The translations under genes were made by a program, and so were the position numbers. A DNA stretch of 7,228 nt, taken from NCBI GenBank assembly GCA_015489035.1, contig WFMP01000133.1, forward strand, positions 1 through 7,228, given 5' to 3'. Below are positions 1 through 6,410 of the stretch, piece after piece (positions within the stretch are counted from its first letter, which is position 1; each line of letters begins with the position of its first letter). Under the pieces are notes generated by a model that saw nothing but the letters and a program-made list of their open reading frames with translations, ran no database searches and was not told the DNA's origin. Origin of the DNA: Candidatus Altimarinota bacterium (GTDB taxonomy: Bacteria > Patescibacteriota > Gracilibacteria > Absconditabacterales > Absconditicoccaceae).

Positions 1-1535
1 GGTCTATAAAAAAATCAAAAGAAGTTGCAGATTACATAAATAATTTTTTAACAAAATACGAATTCAAGAATCAAAAAAATCTGAATAAACATAATGAACA
101 TATAATAAAAAATATAGCCTACCGGGTATGAATCGCACCTATAATAGATTTCTCTAATGCTTTTAGATGAATTGCTTTTAGAAGTAATCCTAATCAAATA
201 TCTATGAGAGTTAATTTGATAGATAAAACAAAAAGGAAATTATCAAGTATAGATTTCACTATGCTAATTAGAAAACAATTAGAAAAATATGTTCGATCAA
301 AATATCCTCATGCAAAAATAAGAGTTCTTGAAGACCCAGCCTGACCACCTACAAGAGCAGCATTTATGTTAAAAATACAATGAAATAGGAATGTTCCCTA
401 TTCTAAATTAGAAGAATTAACAAAATATGTAAAAGCAAAAATAAATCCAATACTTAAAAGAGATGATGTGGTAGATGTTTATACAACTATTTGAACTTAC
501 AAAACGGATTATCAAATAAAAATAAATCATCAATTAGCTTCAGATTACTGACTTAATGCTGAACAAGTAGCACAAAGTATTTATATAATGTTCCATGGAA
601 GTAATATAAGTTTGATTCATAATAACAAAACAAGGGAACCTATAAACATACATTTAGCATTATCTCCCAAAGAAAAAAATAAATTAAATATATTTAATAA
701 TTTAAGCTTTATGAATAAAGAAGGACAAAAAATATATTTAAAACAATTTGCAAAAATAGTTCCTACCAAAGATGGAAATACAATATATACCGAAGATGAA
801 TATAAAAGTGTGTATATATATGGAGAAATTTGAGATAATACTATAGTTTATCCAGCCTGAGATATAACTTTAGCTATGTTTAAACCAACATTTTGGGGAA
901 ATAAATTCACTATAGTTTGAAAAAATCCATATTGAGTGACTATAAAATCAAAAGAAAGTGGTAATATTTATAGAATTATGTGGTGATGAGAAAGAAAATT
1001 ATCTTTAAATACATTTAGAGATTTATGAATAGCTATGTTTATGGCCCTGTTAGCTATATACTTCCTTATGGTAGCACAATTCAAATCATTTAAAATTGCT
1101 TGAGTTATTATGATGACCTTTTTACTTTGATTTTTCTGAATATTCCCATGATTTGCATTAGTTCATGAGACTCTATGAATCATATTTACGGCACCAAGTA
1201 TGATTTGAGTAATTGCTCTTGCTTGAATAGTTGTTTGAAATGCTATTATCTTGATAGAATATCTAAATGTCTTATTGAAAAAATGATTAACGAAGGATAA
1301 AGCACTCATACAAGCTTGATCTGTAAGAATGAGAGCTATTATCATTACATCTATGACAACTGTCTTATGATCATTTACTATATTATGAGATCCTGTATGG
1401 TGATGACTAGGATGGTCTATAGTATGGGGACTTACAGCTTCTGCAATACTTACGTTAATAGTAATACCGGTATTCCTCTATGATAGCATTGAAAGTAAAA
1501 TAACAGAAACGGTAAATATTGATTATGAAAATTAA
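1..1535 (+). CDS. RND-superfamily (HAE1/AcrB-like) efflux transporter, C-terminal half, 5' partial
   Basis: This is the C-terminal 510 codons of an RND transporter, an inner-membrane secondary pump usually driven by protons. The frame runs from base 3 to TAA at 1533-1535 and contains about 27 in-frame TGA codons read as Gly. The first ~310 visible residues are the extracytoplasmic pore/docking region: an EDPAGPPTRAAF stretch, then a YGLNAEQVAQSI segment typical of HAE1 pumps. About five membrane segments follow from residue ~340. The TM10 signature AGIVVGNAIILIEY lies at ~407-420, followed by the conserved ITSMTTVLG loop and a last helix ending VIPVFLY. A short tail ends in NIDYEN. Full RND pumps are about 1000-1100 residues, so the N-terminal half, including the TM4 proton-relay acidic residues, lies before the window. 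The substrate cannot be told; no adaptor or outer-membrane channel gene is visible. A terminator follows immediately. The family call is firm; the role as a drug pump is not. Confidence 0.93.
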
Positions 1536-1566
1536 AAAAAACCAAACTTAAGTTTGGTTTTTTTTA
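1533..1566. terminator. Perfect palindromic terminator, probably bidirectional
   Basis: The sequence ACCAAACTTAAGTTTGGT (1541-1558) is a perfect palindrome. It is preceded by seven A (1534-1540) and followed by seven T (1559-1565), so it can form a Rho-independent terminator hairpin on either strand. It overlaps the TAA of the RND gene and lies between that gene and the convergent minus-strand pilin-like gene, where a two-way terminator would be useful. The shape is seen in the sequence; termination in both directions is inferred. Confidence 0.85.
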
Positions 1567-1583
1567 TATTCAAACAATATAAA

Positions 1584-1744
1584 TGTTGTCATCCTGAACT
1601 TGATGCGGGATCTATTTCTTAGTTTGTCCCCGGACTCTACAAGATAGACATAACTAAATAATTATTATCTTCCACAACAAACAACAACTTTGAGTCCGAG
1701 GACTCCTCAATTGGTAGATTCCTGCCTTCGCAGGAATGACAAAC
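1584..1744. repeat. Palindromic repeat element (~155 bp) with inverted-repeat ends
   Basis: This non-coding block is visibly richer in G and C than its surroundings. Its ends are imperfect inverted repeats: the left arm (1587-1613) begins TGTCATCCTG and ends GGGATCT, and the right arm (1716-1741) on the opposite strand begins TGTCATTCCTG and ends GGAATCT. Each arm is itself a hairpin: ATCCTG with CGGGAT (1591-1596/1606-1611), and ATTCCTGC with GCAGGAAT around a CTTC loop (1718-1737). Inside, CGGACTC (1631-1637) pairs with GAGTCCG (1692-1698), and GAGTCC-GA-GGACTC (1692-1705) is a further small palindrome. No credible ORF is present. The end motif resembles the GTCATTCC...GGAATC palindromes scattered through many bacterial genomes, such as the Neisseria dRS3 type. 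It could be a MITE-like element or a structured RNA; only one copy is visible here. Confidence 0.7.
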
Positions 1745-1794
1745 ACACAAATAATTTTAAATCCAGACTTATTCTCTACTTTTCAAAATCTTCT

Positions 1795-2976
1795 TTAAAA
1801 TAACACTGTAAAATCACTTGCCGCACTAGAATTAAATATAGACTTTTTAATCATTATTTTTACATCATATTCTCAAGCTCTTCATTCTCATAATATATTA
1901 AAGTTTTTTCAAGGAATAGGAGTTCAAGTATTTACTTTTACCTCTAAATATGGATAAACATCACTTGCATCATATTTAAGATAATTTACCAACGATAATT
2001 TTAAATTTACTTTAGAAATTCCATTATGAGATTGGGCATAGGATACCGTATTAGAATTATTATCTAAGATATTATTAAATCAAGTAGTTACTGCATTATC
2101 TGGTGAAACATTAAATCAAGTTACATTTTCATTCTTATCCTCACATGGATTAGTATCTTTACTGTTAGTATTAAATATAACATTGTTACTTTCGGTATTA
2201 TAATAATTTACAGTATTTTCTCTTATGATAGTATCATCTGATTGAACAGAATCTCAAGAAGTATTTATAGAAGGAAATATTGTAAACTGTTGATCTCAAG
2301 TATATCCAAACAAAGACCGATTTACTACTGCATCATCGGTTATTCCATCTCCATCTAAATCAGCATCATCTGCATTAAGAATTGTTCAACTAGCATTTCC
2401 ATTATTATATTTTTTAACTAATTTTAATGGTCACCTTATTGAAATTTGTAATCAAGTAGAAGGAGGAATCTTTATATCCTTTATATTTGAATTAGTTACT
2501 CAAGTATAATATCATCAAGTTCAGGTTATATCTTTATAAAAAGCAAATTGTAATGATTTAGCAAATGTTAATTTATTATAATTTTCTCAAGATGAAATAT
2601 CAGGATCCAAATCTCCATGTCCTGGTTCAGGAATTACATTTCAATTTGTCATACTAGTAACTTTCCAAAATATACCATTTCACAATCAAGTTAAAGCTAA
2701 CTGTCCATAATATTGTTTTTTAATAATACTACTTTGGTAATCTGAAGAATTTCAATATGTCTTTTTATCTATAAATCATCAAGATCATTCAAATCAAGCT
2801 TCATGTCATCTTAAAACAAGTTCAGCTCTTTCTACAGAAGCTATTGCTCCATAATATGCAATATTATATCTTTGAATACTACCAAGCTGTTGTGTGAATG
2901 GATTCATAATTGCATATATTCAAGAAAGTAGGGTTGCTCATATCATAACTACTATAAGTGTTATAAGTATAGTCAT
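1795..2976 (-). CDS. Pilin-like (PilX-like) single-pass surface protein with EF-hand-like loop
   Basis: A 393-residue protein read with about 28 TGA-Gly codons, from ATG at 2976 to TAA at 1797-1795. The N-terminus is a hydrophobic helix (residues ~3-24, MTILITLIVVMIGATLLSGI) without a basic prepilin leader. It is followed by an amphipathic stretch with the AYYGAIASVERAELVLRG pattern (~40-57) that resembles the 'FYxAEAGxExA' region of PilX-like minor pilins. The rest is a hydrophilic, Asn/Thr/Ser/Gly-rich exported domain. Residues 203-215 (DDADLDGDGITDD) place Asp at 204, 206, 208 and 215 and Gly at 209, fitting an EF-hand or thrombospondin-3/dockerin calcium loop. There is one Cys, at about 250. 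It starts 22 bases after the CCA-enzyme gene on the same strand, so the two are probably co-transcribed, although their functions do not obviously connect. No Shine-Dalgarno sequence precedes the ATG. The pilin link rests on N-terminal pattern only; it could be another anchored surface protein. Confidence 0.8.
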
Positions 2977-2998
2977 TTTATTTTTATAATTTTATAAA

Positions 2999-4666
2999 TT
3001 ATTTATTCTTAAAAAGTTGCTCTGCTTTTTGTAATAGAATATGTTCTTCATTTCTACTTTCATCTTCTATCACAAAATCAAGAAGTTCAGCTAATATTTC
3101 TCATATTTTAGGACCAACACATCATAATTTTAAAATATCATTTCAAGAAATATTAAGCTCTTTCAGTGTAATTCTTCAAGTTTCTTTGTAAATTCTATTT
3201 ATTTCTTCCTTTAAGTCAAACACTCATTGAATATTTGAATGTTGCAAAGGATTATATTGTCCAAGTCTATCTCAAATAGTTATATCACATAAATTTAACA
3301 GTCTTTCTACTCCATAAATTGATATAAATTTTTTAATTTCTCTAATTTTCTTTTTCTCAGACATAAACATAAGTTCACCTGGATACATATGATATCTTAC
3401 ATAAAAAGAAATTTCTTCTACCTCCTTTTTTGAAAATCATAATTTTTTAAAATCAATTTTTGTAATCTCCTCTCAAATCACAGGATGATTTATTTCAAGT
3501 TTATAAAGTTCAGATTGACTTTCTTCATCTTTTTTGATACTTGCCCAATAATATTGATCTGGCTTACCCACATCATGATAAAGCATAGCAAATCTTACAA
3601 GATAGTTTGAATTGATTTGTTGTAAATGATACAAACATAAAATAGTATGAGCATAGGTATCAAATGGATGATATCTTGTAGGTTGATTATTATTTTTACA
3701 ATTTTTAAGTGCCGGAAAATAATATTGTAAAATATTTAACTCATCCATCAAAGCTACAAATCCAAAAGCATTTCATTTTTTAAAAACTTTTTTCATTTCT
3801 TGAATCACTCTTTCGTTTGCAACTTTTCTTATCAAAAAGTAATATTTTTTCATAGCCAACCAAGTTTTTGTTTCAAAATCAAAATTTATGTTTTCATGTG
3901 TATTCAAAACTGAAACAAATCTTATTCATCTAATTATTCTCAAAGCATCTTCATTTATTCTATTGTCTGCAACTCATACAGCTCTTATTTTTTGGTTTAA
4001 AATATCATTTATTCAAAATTGAGGATCAAAAATAAGATGCAAGTAATCAAATTTACCAACTAATTTCACAATTTCTTCTTTCTTTATAATTCCGTCTTTT
4101 ATAATCTTTTGAATTAGTAAATTATCTTGGATAATTAAAGTATGTTCATTCACCAAAAAAAATCATTTACTCTTAAGTTGTTTTACAAATTTTTCTTTAT
4201 TTTCCAAAATAGGATTAACTTTTTCTTCTGAAAATGAAACACTATATCATTTTTCTCATTCTAGATAATTGTAATACAAGCAATTCATAGTAAAATCTCT
4301 TCTTACACTATCTGCCAACATACTATTTGTCCAAGTCAATTCGTCTGGATGCCTTACATCTGAATAAATTCATTCTTCACGGAAAGGGGTAATTTCATAC
4401 TGACATTTTTTCGATTTATCTACTATAGTAATAGTCCCAAATTTATCTGTTTTAAAAATACTTCAAGCATCTTGATTTAATTTTTCATAAACTCATTTCG
4501 GATCTCAAGCAAGGGTTATATCAACATCTTGAAAATCACTTACTCTAAGATTTAGCAAAACATCTCTAACTATTCAACCGACAAAAAAAAGATTATTATT
4601 ATTTAAATTTTTTTGAGCAAACTTAAAATATGGGATAAAATTATCAAATCATTCAAAATTTAACAT
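2999..4666 (-). CDS. cca: CCA-adding / poly(A) polymerase-type tRNA nucleotidyltransferase with HD domain
   Basis: A 555-residue class II nucleotidyltransferase that builds or repairs the 3'-CCA end of tRNAs from CTP and ATP in the cytoplasm. The nucleotidyltransferase head shows FVGGIVRD (28-35), the catalytic DVD (47-49) and RRDFTMN (122-128). The RNA/NTP-binding segment shows DPQFGINDIL..KIRAVG (214-231) and NEDALRIIRGIRF (238-250). An HD phosphohydrolase-type domain follows, with H340, LYHDVGKP (H364-D365) and INHPVIGEE, then a C-terminal helical region (~500-555, GNDILKLG..GPKIGEIL) usual in these proteins. About 21 TGA codons are read as Gly, including the second Gly of the VGG motif. 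An extra segment of roughly 70 residues (about 137-209) separates RRDFTMN from DPQFGI, which normally lie close together. The ATG at 4666 is chosen because it sits a normal distance before VGG. The family is sure; whether it adds CCA, only A, or poly(A) cannot be told from sequence alone. Confidence 0.93.
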
Positions 4667-4808
4667 ACACAAAATTTATCTAATAAAACTTCTATATTTC
4701 TACTCAAAATCAACTTATTTTCAAGTAAGATAAAAATAGAAAATTTATAATTGAATTTATGAATAAATTAACTATATTATTCGAACTTTATAACTTATTT
4801 TTTTTATT
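4667..4808. promoter_or_regulatory. Divergent intergenic region between cca and secE
   Basis: This 142-base, very AT-rich spacer separates the divergent cca and secE starts and must hold promoters for both directions. A possible secE promoter can be picked out (listed separately). On the minus strand, TTGA-type boxes and a TATAGA sequence occur, but not at convincing spacing. No strong hairpin, riboswitch or ribosomal-protein-type leader is seen. Confidence 0.5.
4751..4778 (+). promoter_or_regulatory. Candidate sigma-70-type promoter for secE-nusG
   Basis: TTGAAT (4751-4756) and TATATT (4773-4778) are separated by 16 bases, about 30 bases before the secE ATG. The boxes are near consensus, but in DNA this AT-rich such matches arise easily, so this is tentative. 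Confidence 0.35.
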
Positions 4809-5006
4809 ATGCTAGAATTTTTTTATGAAAGTATTGAAACTTTAAAGGAAGTTAAAAAACCTTCAAAAGACGAAGTAGTTAAAATGACTATTGCAGTATT
4901 GGTAATTGTTGCTGTTGCATGAGTTTTGTTTGCAATATTAGATTATTTCTTCTTAAACTTATATGATAATTTCATCTACAACTTTTTAAACTCTATATTT
5001 AAATAA
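4809..5006 (+). CDS. secE: Preprotein translocase subunit SecE
   Basis: A 65-residue single-pass membrane protein, the clamp subunit that stabilises SecY in the SecYEG export channel. Residues 1-25 form the amphipathic cytoplasmic helix with the conserved LKEVKKPSKDEVVKMT pattern (the 'WPSRxE' region of the family). Residues ~27-46 (TIAVLVIVAVAGVLFAILD) form the single membrane helix, and a short aromatic tail follows. This is the usual length for one-helix bacterial SecE. Gly38 is encoded by TGA (4920-4922); a standard-code reading would cut the helix in half. Only one base separates its TAA from the nusG ATG, giving the classic secE-nusG pair and supporting the call. The ATG follows a run of T with no Shine-Dalgarno sequence. 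Confidence 0.92.
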
Positions 5007-5007
5007 T

Positions 5008-5589
5008 ATGACAAATATAAATACTATTGAAAAAAATAAACAAATAGAAGATACAGACTTTAGATGGTATGTATTATCTGTTGTTTCTGGACAAGAACCA
5101 GTTGTAGTTACAAATCTACATGAAACTATAAAAAAGAATAATTTACAAGATCAAGTAGAAGAAATATTTTTTCCTGAAATTAAAACTTCTAGTATTACAA
5201 AAGCTGGAGAAAAAAAAGTTACTGTAAAAAAACTTCATCCAGGTTATGTTTATGTTAAAAGTATGATGAATGATAAAATTTGGTATATTTTGAGAAATAC
5301 TCCAGGTGTAAGACTTATCATAGGTTCAGACATATATCCTACACCTATAGATGACAAAGAAATGGAAGTAATTATTGAAAAAGTTAAATTTTCAGATGAA
5401 AGAGCTGAACTTGAAATTCCATACAAAGTTTGAGATAAAGTTAAACTTAAATCTTCAGAACTTGGAGGTATAGAATGAGAAATTATTGAAATCAATCCTC
5501 AAAGTGGTGAAGTTAAAGTTAAAACTCAACTTATGTGAAGAGAAACTATAGTAAATGTATGATATGAAAAAATAGAAAAATTTATGTAA
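5008..5589 (+). CDS. nusG: Transcription termination/antitermination factor NusG
   Basis: A 193-residue NusG, which binds RNA polymerase during elongation and links it to Rho and ribosomes. The NGN domain spans ~18-125: FRWYVLSVVSGQE, then the hallmark KLHPGYVYV (~75-83) and WYILRNTPGVRLIIGS (~91-106). The C-terminal KOW domain spans ~140-193, with VGDKVKLKS near 141-149 and a MGRET turn followed by V..Y.KIEKF. Four TGA-Gly codons (5431, 5476, 5536 and 5560) all lie in the KOW half; standard-code reading stops at the first one and yields a NusG with only the NGN domain. The start is the ATG one base after the secE stop. A terminator hairpin begins two bases after the TAA, so the pair ends here rather than continuing into rplK-rplA. 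Confidence 0.95.
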
Positions 5590-5590
5590 T

Positions 5591-5614
5591 CCTACTATCA
5601 TTGTAGGTTTTTTT
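5591..5614 (+). terminator. Rho-independent terminator after nusG
   Basis: CCTAC (5591-5595) pairs with GTAGG (5603-5607) around a seven-base loop, followed directly by seven T (5608-5614). It starts two bases after the nusG stop. The stem is short, so termination may be partial. Confidence 0.75.
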
Positions 5615-5633
5615 AAAAAATAATAAGTTAGCA

Positions 5634-6350
5634 ATGAAAAGATATATTTGATTAACAATATTTTTTGTGTGATTAGTAATGTTATCTTTTTTGTTTTCAA
5701 ATATTTCAAAAAAAGACAATAAAAATACTAATAAACAAAATACTACTACTTGAAATAACAATCGAAAACCTATTAAATCTCAAAATATTTCTAATAAAAT
5801 AAATGACAATCAAGTAAAAGAACAAAACAATTATATATCTCATAAAAAAAGCAATATCACTCAAAATAAAACTTGAAACAATACAGAAAAAAAACAAGAC
5901 AATTTTAATATTGTTCCTGTACATAACAAACCAACTACTTGAAATAAAATCAATAAAACTGAAAAAATAATTCCTGATGATTTATATATTTGACTTTCTG
6001 ATGCTAAATTAATAAAAGATAGTAAATTTGAAGAAATTTTTACATTATTTTGACTAGACAATATTCCTTTGTATAAAATAGAAAACAAAGAAATTTATAT
6101 CAAACAACTTTCTTGAGATTATAAAAACATAAAAAATAATTTAAATAATATAATTAAAAAAGTTTGAGGAAATGATGTAGAAACTGACTTATTTGGAGAT
6201 AAACAAACTTTCTTCAATCCAGAAATATATTACAAAAAAGATGTAATTATGTTAATATCTTATGAAAAAGAGAATTATCTTGTAGTACTACCTTATAAAA
6301 ATTATTGAAAATATAAAAAATTCATGAAAGAAACTTTATTTGTAAAATAA
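5634..6350 (+). CDS. Unrecognised membrane-anchored protein with Asn/Lys/Thr-rich linker
   Basis: A 238-residue protein of no family I recognise. It starts MKRYIG with a hydrophobic helix (~4-23), a signal anchor or uncleaved signal peptide with positive charge before it, so the bulk is probably outside the membrane. Residues ~24-112 form a low-complexity linker of Asn, Lys, Thr and Gln, in which a Thr-Gly-Asn motif recurs with TGA-encoded Gly at 40, 81 and 103. Residues ~114-238 look like a compact domain of mixed helix and strand (IIPDDLYIGLSDAKL ... YEKENYLVVLPYKNYGKYKKF), rich in Lys and aromatics and without Cys. Ten TGA codons are read as Gly. It lies 44 bases after nusG, beyond the terminator, and ends just before another terminator, so it may be a single-gene unit or fed by readthrough. 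The linker-plus-domain layout suggests a cell-surface or cell-wall-spanning role, but no function can be assigned. Confidence 0.82.
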
Positions 6351-6351
6351 A

Positions 6352-6379
6352 TTGTTTTAAATAAGAAAAAATGTATAAA
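6352..6379 (+). promoter_or_regulatory. Possible promoter upstream of the miaB-like gene
   Basis: TTGTTT (6352-6357) and TATAAA (6374-6379) are spaced by 16 bases, just after the stop of the anchored-protein gene. The predicted start of transcription would fall inside the terminator hairpin that follows. This is weak evidence in such AT-rich DNA. Confidence 0.25.
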
Positions 6380-6405
6380 GTAGCAGTTTTATACTGTTAT
6401 TTTTT
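6377..6405 (+). terminator. Rho-independent terminator between the anchored-protein gene and miaB
   Basis: TAGCAGT (6381-6387) pairs with ACTGTTA (6393-6399), with one G-U pair, around a TTTAT loop. A preceding A run and following T run (6400-6405) extend the structure. It lies 30 bases after the upstream stop and only a few bases before the next ATG. Confidence 0.65.
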
Positions 6406-6410
6406 AATAA

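Noticed and set aside
588..833. Short standalone plus-strand ORF
   Set aside because: It is an internal piece of the RND gene between two TGA-Gly codons, in the same frame.
1163..1345. Minus-strand ORF inside the RND gene
   Set aside because: It is antisense to the TM10-TM11 region of a confident RND gene and resembles no known protein.
1560..1794. CRISPR array or tRNA gene in the intergenic block
   Set aside because: There are no regularly spaced direct repeats, and the hairpins do not form a cloverleaf with the conserved tRNA bases.
3473..3751. Short minus-strand HD-domain protein
   Set aside because: It is in the same frame as the CCA enzyme and is only the fragment between two TGA-Gly codons.
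4825..4842. Alternative ATG inside secE
   Set aside because: It is out of frame and reaches a TAA within a few codons.
5250..6088. Chain of minus-strand hydrophobic ORFs opposite nusG and the anchored protein
   Set aside because: They are antisense shadows: Lys/Asn-rich plus-strand codons read backwards give Phe/Ile/Leu-rich false membrane proteins.
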